Shown: positions 1 to 10,059 of the stretch, piece by piece
Layout: every line of letters begins with the position of its first letter
Numbering within the stretch: position 1 is the stretch's first letter
DNA from: Fennellomyces sp. T-0311
Taxonomy: Eukaryota > Mucoromycota > Mucoromycetes > Mucorales > Lichtheimiaceae
Reading direction: 5' to 3'
Assembly (NCBI GenBank): GCA_025266875.1
Contig: JALLLT010000094.1
Location: 1 to 48,591, forward strand
Length of the DNA stretch: 48,591 nt
The notes under the pieces: generated by a model
Seen by the model: the letters and a program-made list of their open reading frames with translations, nothing else
What the model was told of the DNA's origin: nothing
Databases searched by the model: none
Translations under genes and position numbers: made by a program

Positions 1-16
1 TCTCTTTGTTTGTGGT

Positions 17-214
17 TTAGTCTTCTTGGGCGTGGAGTTTCTTGTTCTGAGGTATTTCACTGGAGTTCAAACCCCTTCTTTTCCAGTACTTGGTAACGAA
101 AGTAGGATCACTGAAATTCTGTGGTGGCTCCCATGTATCATCACTTTCGTCATAACCTGTCCATCTAACACGGTAAAGAAAATTACCATTATGTTCTTTA
201 TGATCTACAATGTT
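17..214 (-). pseudogene. chromodomain, C-terminal end of the gypsy polyprotein
   Basis: Translating the minus strand in the frame ending at the TAA at 17-19 gives NIVDHKEHNG, then FLYRVRWTGYDESDDTWEP and FVTKYWKRRG. This is a chromodomain with aromatic residues in the usual cage positions (Y, W, Y and W). Chromodomains in fungal gypsy elements direct integration to modified chromatin. It lies one base out of frame with the integrase C-terminus, and the break sits in a short A-run near 212-216. The region is short and easy to miss because it has no ATG of its own. The polyprotein end is therefore inside the window while the 3' LTR is not. Confidence 0.85.
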
Positions 215-486
215 TCTACATCGTAAATTTCATCTACAGGCACGCCTTCGACCTTTTGGACTGGTTTCATCTGTTCTGGTGAAAAATTTCTTCCAGCAAG
301 CTTTCCTTCATAATCTTCTAAGGAATATGATCCGCCTCTAGTACGGCTGATCACTTTGTATGGTCCTTTATAGCGAGGATCCATCTTGCCGGTCATCTCT
401 GGCACTCTAATCATGACATAGTCTCCTGGTTTGTATTCTACAATCTTGTGTGTTCTATTGAATCTTTCTTCTTGCTTCTTGTTCAC
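205..486 (-). pseudogene. integrase C-terminal (GPY/F) segment of the gypsy element
   Basis: The 93-codon frame continues the integrase after a one-base shift in an A-rich run at about 484-500. It contains the YKPGDYVMIRV strand and the RYKGPYKV (GPY/F) motif, which mark the integrase C-terminal module that precedes the chromodomain in chromoviruses. It ends at a stop at 205-207, where a further one-base shift leads into the chromodomain. It is not an independent gene; it overlaps the previous frame by four bases only because of the shift. Confidence 0.85.
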
Positions 487-2321
487 GTTTTTCTTCTTTC
501 TCCGATTGCGGGGAAGACAATCTGCTTCATATAATCTATTCTTTTCTGTAACTCTTCTTGGCTAACTGGTTCGACGTCTGGATCTTCTCTGTAATCTTTA
601 AAGTCATTTAACTTTCTTGCAAACATTAATGAAAATGGTGGAGTGTTATGACGTGTGGAAACATTTGCGTTGATCGCTAGTTGTACCGAGGGTACTACTT
701 TGTCCCAGTCTAACGTAGCTCCTCTGATCATCTTCTTGATGACGATGGTTGCCTTTTGTACCCATCTTTCTGCAGTACCATTTGCGCGCGGGTGATATGG
801 AACGACTAGTCTATGTTCGAATCCGGAGTGTCTGGCAAATCTTTTCATCAGATCATTGACGAACTCAGTGCCGTTATCTGATTGGAGAACTTTTGGTAAT
901 CCAAAATCGCAGAAAATCTGAACCAGTGTCTTCACTATAGTGTCTGCTGTTTTATCCGGCAGTGGTCTCAGAATGCAAAATCTGGTCGCAATATCTACTA
1001 AAACCATCAGGTATCTGTTACCCGTTATAGACTTGTCAAACGTCGCCAAATCAATAGCAAGATGATCAAACGGTCCATCTGCTGTGATCGTTCTTAAAGG
1101 ATGATATCCTTTCTGCGCAATATTAAACTTCTGGCACTCTCGACAGGACATAACCAAATCTACCGCGTCTTTCTTTATGTTCGGCCAATGTAACCCATTG
1201 TTGTGTAGGGCTTGCACTATGGCATTTGCACCAAAGTGACCAAATAAGTGTGCTTTCTCTAGCAACTCTTTTCTCTCTAAAGTCGGCGGTTCAATTGTGT
1301 TTGCTTCTATTGAGGCAGCTCTGCTGTATCCATCTGTGGACTCTTCTTCTTCTTCTTCTGTTTCAGCTTCTTCTTTATGCTCCGTCAGAGCACTTCCCCC
1401 CTCCGAAGAGGCAACGACATCTTCATGGAACAGTCGTGATAAGCTGTCAGGAAGTCCATTCTGTTTTCCGGGAATATGGATAACCTCAAAATCATAATCA
1501 AATAATGTGTCGTACCAATTGGTTAACATATGATTCAAGTGCTTTTGTCTGTGTATGTAAATGAGAGCTTTGTGATCTGTATAAAGCGTGAACTCATTAC
1601 CCCATAGGTATGTATGGAACTTCTTGAATGCAAAAATCACTGCACACAATTCTTTCTTGGTGACCATATATGACCGTTCTGACTTGGTCAAGGCTCTAGC
1701 CATGAATGATATGATGTGCTTCTTGTTATCGTACTTCTGGTACAAAACAGCGGAAATGCCTACATTGGAAGCATCCGTAGCAACATGGAATCTCTTGGTC
1801 ATATCTGGGAAGCTCAAAAGGGGTGCATGGAATAATGCATGCTTGAGTCTCTCAAAAGCATCTTGATGTTTCTGTGTCCATTGACTCTCTACGTCAGTTG
1901 AATATCTCAATTCATCTAATGGATTTGTGATATCTGAAATATATGGGATATGTTGGCGGAAATAATTGATGAAGCCTAAATAGGACATCACTTCTTTGGC
2001 GGTGCGTGGTACTGGCCAACTCTGAGCATTGACAACGCGTCTTCTGTCTAAGGAATGACCATTCTGATCGATCCTGAATCCCAATAGATATACACTCTGC
2101 TGCATAAAATAGCACTTCTGTGGCTGTAAAATCAGATTCGCGTCCGTCAAACGATCGATCACAGTCGAAACGTGGTAGGCATGCTCTCCAATACTCTTTG
2201 AGTGTACCAAAATATCGTCTACGAAAATGGTAACCCATGGTAAATCTCCCAGTATCTTGTCCATGGTTCTCTGAAACCGTGCACTCAGGAACTTCAATCC
2301 AAAACATGATCCACGATGCAT
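483..2321 (-). pseudogene. RT (C-terminal)-RNase H-integrase of the gypsy element
   Basis: This frame resumes the polyprotein after a one-base shift in 2300-2340. Near its start CFGLKFLSARFQRTMD matches the RT region after the PFGL motif, followed by the catalytic IFVDDI. RNase H follows (HVATDASNVGISAVLYQ, later YTDHKAL), with the usual acidic residues. The integrase has the H-H-C-C zinc finger (HLFGHFGANAI..., then SCRECQKF). Its catalytic core shows D (HLAIDLATF), D (LQSDNGTEF) and E (NGTAERW). All catalytic residues are visible. The frame closes at 483 next to an A-run, and the integrase C-terminus continues in another frame. An acidic Glu/Thr-rich insert lies between RNase H and integrase. 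Confidence 0.9.
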
Positions 2322-4543
2322 GTATCTCTTTGAATCTGGCCTGTGAAAGCGAGTTTGTGTCTATGCTCTTTTCGAATCGGGAATCTGGTGAACGCGAGTG
2401 CTAAATCTAGCTTTGTAAAGACTCTTGAACCGTTCAATCTGTCGAAGACTTGCTGCAGTGTTGGACTACAGTATTTGTCGTTCTTCTGATACTGGTTGAT
2501 CATTCTGACGTCAAGACAAATTCTGAATTTGGTAAAATTTCCATCTTCATCGCGTTTCTTAGCAACGGTGAGTGGATTGTTCCAACGGTTGTCTTCATCC
2601 GGAGGAATTTCTACAATTGTTCTGTCGTCGAGCCATTTCTGAATTTGTTCTTGTACAGCAGGTTTCGCTTTGTGCGGAATGTCGTACTGTCTGCGATGGC
2701 ACACAATGCCTTCTGGTGTTGGAATGGAAACCAGTGCTTCTGGCAATGGGCAAAGTTTTGTCTTGTCTACCAACGCGTTTTTCTCCAGGCTCGATTTGAT
2801 CAATCTGTGAAATGTGGCTTGCTCTTTCTCAGTCCCGGCAGGTGACTCATTTGGAATAACCGAATCATCTATCTCCGGTTCCTTTTCTTCTTTCAAACCG
2901 TCTTTCCAGGTTGAAGCAAGTCCAGTATAGCCAATGCCCAAATCGTTGAAAAGGTCTTTTCCAATGCTTGCTGGGTGGCCTCTTGTGATTCTCATGACTT
3001 CAAATTGGTACTTCACACTTCTGTTATTGTGCCATATCTCTAAAGGCTCTGTAATACCAATTCTTTTACTCTTCTTATCTGCACTTGCAAGTGAAATATG
3101 ACCATCTGTTGGCAGCACACGAATATTCTCTTTATTACAAAAATTGTAATCTACTGCGCTAAACGTGGCGCCTCCGTCCACAAGAGCAACCAAACGGCGA
3201 CCTCCTATGGTGACAAAAGTGAGAGTTTCGTCCTCTTGGTCAGTGATCTCATCTTTTTTCTCTTCTTTCTTCTGTGACTTACAAGGCAAGGCATCTTCTG
3301 TGGACGAATCCACGACTCTATGAGCCGCACGGCTCGTTCTCTGATTGTTGCTTCTTACAACAGGCGACAGGGGAATGCCCTTTGCGATCTTATATGCGTC
3401 ACAACGGTGACCTGGCTGTCTCGGACCACGGCAATACTTGCACGTATTTGGGTCGTACTGACCGCGGCGCTGCTGGTTGGCCGGGTTGTGAATGGAGGCA
3501 GACGTGCCCGGCACAAACACACGAGGACGACGACTGGCGGGCTGGTTGGGCTCTTCCTCTCTTGGTCGCTTGCTGCTTTCGGGTGCGTTGAGCTGCAAGC
3601 TCGCAACATACGTCACCATATCCTGCAAGGACACTTTCAACAAATCATTGCCGAATTTGGTCGAGGCCAGGGCGTACACATCGTTCTTGTTCTCGAGCGA
3701 CGACAACAGGGCAACGTTCATGACGCGCGGGTACTTGTCAAGGCCGGACTCGATACACCTCTGGTGGAACTTGCGTACGTAATGGGCCACCTTCTCGTTG
3801 CGTCTCTGCCGCATGTGGAGTACCGACTCCATCGTCTTCAGCTGCTGCTCCGGAGTGTCGTATTGGTCGATGATCTTGCAGCGAAGTTCATCCCAGGTAA
3901 TGTCCGGATTCTTCTGGAGCTCGCCGTCCAACCAGATCGACTGGACGTCGTTCAAGCACTTTGGAAGGAGTCTTGCCCAGGTCTTCTCCACTTGGAAATT
4001 GGCGGAACGGACTTCTGCCTCGAACTTGTTCAGAAAACGCTCCGTCGAAATGTGGGTGGCCTTGGTGGGATGCCACGTCTCCGCACCCACGATCTGCAGA
4101 GCAGGCAAGTCTTTCGGCACAAAATGGCTGAAGCTATCCGACTCAGCTTTGGCGGCGGCGGCATTCTTGGCTGCAATTTCTTGATGAGTTAAAAACTCAT
4201 TGCAGGTAGGGAACCTCTCACGGCAGACCTCTCTGTAGTCTGTGACGTCCTTCTTGGCTGCCATTACCTCTTGAAGGAGCTTGGCTTTGGTGGCGGCGTC
4301 TTTCTTGTCAGCGACGGCCTCTTGGTAAGCAGCATCGGCTTCTTCGAAGATCTCCTGAAGACCTCGGAACGTAGTCAAGGACTTGGCGTAAAAGGGTGCA
4401 TCTTGGATCGACAAGTTCTCCATATCCAGTTCCATGTGGTCGGCTACCTCGGGGGTCATATCTTTTCCGGACTGTTGGCCTTGGTCCTGGATGTCCTTGC
4501 CGGTAAGCTCGGTCTTCTTGATAATCTCGGGAGTAGGTGACAT
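2294..4543 (-). pseudogene. Gag-protease-RT (N-terminal part) of the gypsy element
   Basis: This 749-codon frame starts at an ATG (4543) about 150 bp downstream of the LTR TATA box. Residues ~1-330 are a Gag-type capsid region. Residues ~367-380 hold a zinc knuckle (CKYC...PGHRC) of the type common in fungal and plant gypsy Gag. Near residue 450 is the aspartic protease loop, VDGGATFSAVD. Its catalytic triplet reads D-G-G where D-S-G or D-T-G is usual, which is odd. From ~634 the RT fingers begin (WNNPLTVAKKRDEDG, then FRICLDVRMIN and FTKLDLALAF). The frame closes at 2294, just before the RT PFGL-type motif, which continues in the next frame. Gag and Pol are therefore a single ORF with no frameshift between them. 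The product is not full length as written. Confidence 0.88.
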
Positions 4544-4643
4544 GGTAATAGTAAGGTGAATTCAAAGGAAAAAAATGTGTTATCTGGTTGAATGTAGGTG
4601 ATAGTAGGAATATAAAGACAAATAGGAATCCTTTGAGACACGG

Positions 4644-4697
4644 ATTTATTCTGAAGATCAGATCTCGTTCTACTATCCATTCAATAAAGCTTATATA
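4644..4697 (-). promoter_or_regulatory. LTR core promoter and polyadenylation signal
   Basis: Reading the minus strand, TATATAAG lies at 4697-4690 and AATAAA at 4649-4644, both upstream of the Gag ATG (4543). A TATA box followed about 45 bases later by a poly(A) signal is the usual U3-R-U5 arrangement of an LTR, so this is probably the 5' LTR core. Its outer limits are not defined because the partner LTR is outside the window. Confidence 0.5.
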
Positions 4698-4889
4698 CTA
4701 TTCTACTGCTATTGTACTATGTGGTACAGGTACGTAGTACCATCCATGATTCTGAATGCTTATTCAGCTGAGTGCAATTCTCGGTATTTGAATTCTTATC
4801 CGGGCTTAACTCCTTAACACCTTCTCGGTCTTAACTCCTGGACACCACATGCCGGTTATAATAACTAAGTAGCTAATACTTATTCACAG

Positions 4890-6020
4890 TACACGTTTTC
4901 TTATCCTTCTGTAATGCTTGATAAAGCTGCTTCGATATGACAATCATACATCATACATTTTACTCGTATCGTTTTATCATAGTCACGCCACCTAACCACG
5001 TTATCAAAACATAATATAGACACGTTCTTCATGATTATTCTAGATAATTATTTGGCATATCTACATCCTGTATGCATATTGCTTGCGCACTTTCCATAAT
5101 CTCTTTTCATGCTTAATCAGGTACGATGATTATTTACAATGTGCTTGGTTTGTATTCTTTTATTATAATCACACATAACCTAGCTATGCTACATATGTGA
5201 GTACTGAGACGATACCTTTTTTTATCAATGTTTTTTTTTAATTACTTGGCATACATATCTACACTTTGTAATCATATTTAGTGCACGTTTTCCATAATCT
5301 CTCGCTGTGTTTGGTCAACTTACTCTGATGACGTGAGCATTGCAAGTACGTATTCACTATCACCATTTAGCATACTTTCACTGTGTAAGCATGTTGCCTG
5401 CACGTTTCCTGCGATCTTTTGTCATGCTTAATAAATCTACATACTCTGGCATGATAATTATGTGTTGAGTTATCTGTTCGTATTCTTTTTGTGATCACGC
5501 AACAAAATTATACCACATGGGTATCGTATACACATGTTCTCTATCGTCACTTAACATATCTATGTTCTGTAATCGCATTCAACTGCACGTATTTCATAAT
5601 CTTTTGTCCTGTTTAGTCAATCTACTTTAGCATGACAATCATGCACTATGCTTCTTCTTCATATTCTTTCATAATAATCACGCAACATAGCTTTCAACAT
5701 GAATATCGTACACATACGTTCGCTATTATCATTTTCTATAATCGCTTCGCCTATCTACATGTGAGCATATTGTCTACACACTTTTCGTACCTACCCTTGT
5801 CTGATAACTCCTTATTTCGTGGCCTTTTTGTAGTCGTACAACGTATTTAAACTACCTGAATACCATATACATTCGTTGTCTATAGCCTCTTTTTGCCATC
5901 ACTCCACGGGAATTTATTTTGTAATCAAGTCAGCTATATACACGTTTTTATATTCTTTTTTCATGGTTAATAAAACTACAGTGGACTGGTACTCTCTTAT
6001 TATAATCATCAATGCTAAAA
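4890..6020. repeat. degenerate ~180-bp tandem repeat array upstream of element A
   Basis: About six diverged units recur. Each has a core like GCATATCTACA, then TGTAATC, TGCACGTTT and CATAATCT, then TCATGCTTAATCAATCTAC, GCATGACAATCATG, TATTCTTT and ATAATCACGCAAC. Units begin near 4890, 5055, 5230, 5370, 5560 and 5740. There is no coding capacity. The array ends just before the TATA box of the 6091 gene. A comparable roughly 180-bp array precedes the genes of the 19.9-26.7 kb element, so this probably is the subterminal region of element A. I did not find matching TIRs for element A. Confidence 0.65.
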
Positions 6021-6021
6021 G

Positions 6022-6028
6022 TATAAAA
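6022..6028 (+). promoter_or_regulatory. TATA box of the element A small gene
   Basis: TATAAAA lies 63 bases upstream of the ATG at 6091. Several other TE genes in the window show the same arrangement, with a TATA box roughly 43-63 bp before the start codon. Confidence 0.55.
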
Positions 6029-6090
6029 GATGTCTAGAATGCTTCCTTGTACGCACTATTACTCTCAATACACACTGCGTTTATTACAAA

Positions 6091-6603
6091 ATGTCGACTA
6101 CATCGCATCTCAATAGAAACGTGATCGATTATATGGAGATCAATGGTGGTGGCCTAGAGGGCGACTTCGAACAGTATCAAGAAATGTACCCTCCTAGGCA
6201 ATACGGCAGAAGAAAAGACGACATGGTTATATTAGACGCTAGGGTATCACAGATTAGTTTGTCGAAACCAAATCCGCAACAACAAGTGGCATCAAAAAAA
6301 GCGCCAAAGAAACGGTGTTCCTGCCCAAAAGTCGATGTCAAGATGTATAGTGACGAGGATATCGAAAGGGTTCTCATGGCGTATTTTAATGACCCTGAAA
6401 TTACGTCTATAGAAGCAGCAGGTGCAACTGTTGGGATGCCAAAGCCATCAGCAAGAAAGCTGATCAATACGTATAAACCTTTACTTCCTAAGATGCAAAA
6501 AAAACGCAAGGCACGGAAGGCCAAATCGAAATTGGCAGTTGCAAACAATGACCTTGTTGCAAAGTTGTTGCAGAAGATGAATGCCTCACAATCTAGCTCG
6601 TAG
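6091..6603 (+). CDS. small basic HTH-like protein of element A (A1)
   Basis: A 170-aa single-exon frame starts at an ATG 63 bp after a TATA box. The first ~60 residues are polar. Residues ~75-80 are basic with a CxC pair (PKKRCSCPK). The segment YSDEDIERVLMAYF...SIEAAGATVGMP...ARKLINTYK looks like a helix-turn-helix with an adjacent helix. A Lys/Arg-rich stretch (KKRKARKAK) follows. I do not recognise a named family. Its pattern (acidic-start helix, then Ala in a helix, then LINxY or equivalent) is shared with the small genes at 21711-22215 and 38776-39273. All three lie just upstream of an IS630-type transposase gene on the same strand. The likely role is DNA binding or regulation for the element; this is inferred from context. 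Confidence 0.7.
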   Translation: MSTTSHLNRNVIDYMEINGGGLEGDFEQYQEMYPPRQYGRRKDDMVILDARVSQISLSKPNPQQQVASKKAPKKRCSCPKVDVKMYSDEDIERVLMAYFNDPEITSIEAAGATVGMPKPSARKLINTYKPLLPKMQKKRKARKAKSKLAVANNDLVAKLLQKMNASQSSS

Positions 6604-6927
6604 TTATTTTCTTCCCCAATTCCCTTATCTCCATATATTTTAGCCATGTTGTATTTGCTTTACATACTACATGATATATCCATTCTTATGCATAAGCACT
6701 TTACATAAATGCTTCTATGCTACTTGATATAATACACAAGTTTTCCAGGTATAGTAATCATTAAGCATGCTCATAACCCGTGCTCTTATTAATACTAATA
6801 ATAATCAGTTCGTCCATGTCCATCAATGTAATCGGAGTGCATAATCTTTGTGTTCAATTATTCAGGAAGATAAAAGCTTGGAGAGGCACGTCGGACCACT
6901 GCACATCTTCATTTTTCAAACACTATT

Positions 6928-6987
6928 ATGGATTACCAATTCATCCCTTATGATACTACTGCCAATTCTGAAGGTGCCGGTCGCGGA

Positions 6988-7028
<41 letters not shown>

Positions 7029-8620
7029 ACGTGGGCGTGGACGTGGACTCGGACATACTTCAAACAATAATGATCCCTCGAATCTTCAGTTCCACTTTTA
7101 TCAACCCCGTGATACAAGTGGTTTGGCCTTTGTACCAGCAACTAACTTCAATATTACCGAACCTATCACCGTCTATCAGTATTTGGACCTCGACGAAGAC
7201 GGTGGCTATAATATTCGAATTGGTGGCCCTCCAAATGACGTAGAGTTGGCCATTGTTACTGTGTATCGCATGGAGGAGATACCTACTGAATCTGATGTTG
7301 AAGATCCCCCCCTAGACGAAGACCAGGACATAAGTATGGACAAACCTTTTCCTATAAAGAAAAAGGATTTCCCAGGATATGTGTGGACATCAACGTACAA
7401 GCGCAAGCAAGTTTGGGAGCTCATCAGTATGGTGATGTTCAGACAATTTCCAGTCGCCTCTGCTTCAGCCATTTCCGGTATCAAAGAGAAAACTGCATAT
7501 CGCTACCTCCAAGAGTACCGAAACGATAGCTCTGTCCTCCCTGGATTCACTTTGGTCTCTGAAGTCCACAAACCATGCCACAATCAGAAAATAAAGCAAG
7601 CTCATTCTGATTACATTGACCACGTTGTCAGTGCGAATCCAACTCTTACTGTCAAAGACATACGTCACAAACTTCTCGAGCAATTTCCAGGTTAGTAGTG
7701 TTAGGTTTCTAGAATAAAAAAAAACTAACATAGACATACTTACAATTTCTGAAATAGGCTTTACTATATCTCATTCCGCTGTTGCAGCTCATTTTGATGA
7801 ACATCTGGACTACAGTCTCAAGGCTGTACGTAAAATACCCAAGGCCCGCAATTCTCCGGAAAAGAAGCAAGAGTGATACGACTTCGTCAAATCGATTCGA
7901 GATAACGGTATTGATTTCATGAAAGGCTGTGTCTTTATCGATGAGACCGGATTTCGCAAGAAGCATCTACGAAGTAAAGGTTACTCGAAAAGAGGTGTCC
8001 CATGCGTCGTCGAGGTCTCCAATGCACCGGGGATCAACATTAGTGTGATTGGATGCGTATCCTATCAGGGTAGCATCTTACTTTCAAGACATGCACCTAA
8101 GTGGCAAGTTCTGGAGCATCATGAGCAAATCGGCACCAAGAGACGACGCAAAGATCTTTCCCATGGCACTACCTCGACGCACTTCCACGACTTTATCAAG
8201 GACCTCCTAGACGTTATGGAAGACCTGAACATGACCGAGAAGTATATTATCATGGATAATTGCTCAATCCACAAGGGTGATGGCACTGAAGAGCTGATCG
8301 CAAAGGCCAATCACAAGCTTCTCTTTTTGCCTACATATGCGCCTTTTCTCAACCCCATTGAAAAGGTGTGGGCACAGATAAAACGAGAAGTGCACAAGAC
8401 TCCTTTGCTTTCGGACGACGATCTGATCAAGAGAATCGAGGATGCCACACTACTTGTGAGCCCAGCCCACTGTAGAGGGTATATTAGAAACTCTCTCACG
8501 TTCTTCCAGCCTTGCTTGGATATGGAAGACATTTACTACGATGAACAATTCCGACAAGTTAGAATTAATAATAGTAATCTATATATAAAAGAATCGAGTG
8601 TGGCTAACTTTTGTGGCTAA
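6928..8620 (+). pseudogene. IS630/Tc1-type DD34E transposase of element A, one TGA
   Basis: Exon 1 is 6928-7690. The intron is 7691-7787 (GTTAGT...GCAG, phase 1, after QFPG). Exon 2 is 7788-8620, about 531 codons in all. Residues ~18-40 are a Gly-Arg repeat encoded by GGTCGT units. Next is a domain shared with gene E (YQYLDLDEDGGYNIRIGGP), then two HTH-like segments and the catalytic domain. D1 is in VFIDETGF, D2 in IIMDNCSIHKG and E in LNPIEKVW, with 34 residues between D2 and E. An in-frame TGA at 7874-7876 breaks exon 2 between KKQE and YDFVKSIRD, where relatives would fit Arg, so CGA-to-TGA is likely. The catalytic triad is intact but full-length product needs read-through. No TIRs were identified. 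Confidence 0.85.
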
Positions 8621-9045
8621 CTTACTCCGCTAACTTTTGTGGCTAACTTTTAAAAAAGGAAATCGCAGTCTTGCCTCCAAAAACCCTTACTGTACCTCGC
8701 CACCACCTTTTTTCTTTTCTGACCACTGACAACCACTACTGAAATACTGAGCCGCGTGCTATCTTGCCGTTTTTTTTTACGTTTAACAGCTCTTTAAGCA
8801 GCCTGACTACCGATTAAAAGAATCAAGTCCTCGCTAACTTACTCCGCTAACTTTCATGGCTAACTTTCAAAAAAGGAAATCACAGCCTCACTCTGAAAAA
8901 CCCTTACTGTACCTCGCCATCAGCTTTTTTTTTCCCACCACCTTTTTTCTTTTCCAACAGCTGACAACCACTATTGAAATACTAAGAAGCGTGCTATCTT
9001 GCCTTTTTTTTTTTTACGTCTGACAACTCTTTAAACGACCTGAGT
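8590..9045. repeat. two direct copies of a ~217-bp repeat
   Basis: The block containing GCTAACTTACTCCGCTAAC starts at 8616 and again at 8833. Each copy continues with GGAAATC, AACCCTTACTGTACCTCGCC, TTTTTTCTTTTC, GACAACCACTA, GTGCTATCTTGCC and a long T-run. Within each copy GGCTAACTT repeats several times. It may be the right subterminal region of element A: the copies contain ACTGTA, the complement of a Tc1-like CAGT end. No partner end was found on the left. There is no gene in 8621-9336 apart from a possible upstream Helitron exon near 9220-9273. Confidence 0.6.
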
Positions 9046-9336
9046 TTTTTTTTTTAATTGAGTCTCATCACCACCATTTGGTTTCGCCTATTTCAATCTG
9101 TTCACCATCTGTTCATCATACAATTCCTATACTTTTTTTTGCAAACAGCAACTTTTCACATTGTGAGCTAGTGCTACATTTGAGCTAACTGACACTATTG
9201 TTTTCTAACTCGACTACTTTTTGCAAAGGTCTTTTAATTCTAATAATTTCGCTTTTGTTCCTGAAGAGCCTGCGTAAGACATAAATCGTTTGCATAAGCA
9301 TAGGTTGTTTCTGATATGCATATAAAGAGGAGGCAG

Positions 9337-10059
9337 TTGTTCCTGCACCCACTGTGGTGGAACAGACCACCAACGCAGCTCTAGCCTGAGATGCCCTCTC
9401 AACGAGAGGAATATTATTGCTGCTGCTGCTGAACCCGAGGTTCACCAGGGTGCACTATTGCATGACAATGCGTAGGTATAAAAAATGCTACCCACAACGC
9501 ATCTACTTAAATAATCCTACCATCAAAGACCCCGTCCCTGCATCCATTGTGGTGGAACAGACCACCAACGCAGTTCTAGCCAGAGATGCCCTCTGAACGA
9601 GCGTAATATTATTGCTGCTGCTGCGGAACCCGAGGTCCACCAGGGTGCACTATTGCATGACAATGCGTAGGTATAAAAAATGCTACCCACAACGCATCTA
9701 CTTAAGTAATTCTACCATCAAAGGCCCCATCCCTGTGTCCGTTGTGGTGGAACAGACCACCAGCGCACTTCCAGCCGGAGATGTCCTTTCAATCCGCGGA
9801 ATGTTGCTGCTGTTGCTGTTGCTGCTGAACCTGATGTCCATCAGGGTCCACCGTTGCATGACGATGCGTAGGTATAAAAAATGCTATCTATAACACATTT
9901 ACTTAAATAAACTTACTATCAAAGACCCCGTCCCTGTGTCCGTTGTGGTGGAACAGACCACCAGCGCACTTCCAGCTGGAGATGTCCTTTCAATCCGCGG
10001 AATGTTGCTGCTGCTGCTGAACTTGAGGTGGATGAGACTGCGCCACTAGGCAATGATGT
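9337..10059 (+). repeat. fourfold tandem duplication of a zinc-knuckle exon plus intron
   Basis: The motif GTGGTGGAACAGACCACC begins at 9354, 9549, 9744 and 9945, a period of 195-201 bp. Each unit holds one exon encoding a knuckle of the form CxxCGGTDHQR(S/T)SSxRCPxN, and one intron starting GTAGGT and ending ATCAAAG (the last intron differs). The internal exons are 138, 144 and 135 bp, all multiples of three and all phase 2-2, so unit number can change without breaking the frame. Units 1 and 2 resemble each other most, as do units 3 and 4. Confidence 0.85.

Larger units (their letters stand above)
1..4900 (-). mobile_element. Ty3/gypsy LTR retrotransposon (chromovirus), partial
   Basis: In minus orientation the order is leader and LTR-like region, Gag, zinc knuckle, aspartic protease, reverse transcriptase, RNase H, integrase and a C-terminal chromodomain. 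That order defines the chromovirus branch of Ty3/gypsy. The upstream (5') LTR should lie around 4590-4900. The 3' LTR would lie left of position 1, so neither the LTR pair nor a target duplication can be checked. I could not identify a tRNA primer-binding site; some fungal chromoviruses self-prime, but I cannot test that here. The coding region is split into four frames by three apparent one-base shifts and is otherwise well preserved, so the copy is either young or carries assembly indels. Confidence 0.9.

Noticed and set aside
3274..4192. Long plus-strand frames opposite Gag
   Set aside because: They are antisense shadows of the conserved Gag-protease frame, with no recognisable domains.
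4720..4760. tRNA primer-binding site ending in CCA near 4747
   Set aside because: The sequence before CCA does not form a tRNA 3' end or T arm, and the position relative to the TATA box would put it in the wrong part of the LTR.
9612..9893. 93-codon frame rich in Leu across the repeat units
   Set aside because: It is an off-frame reading of the zinc-knuckle exons and introns; the knuckle frame explains the conservation between units.
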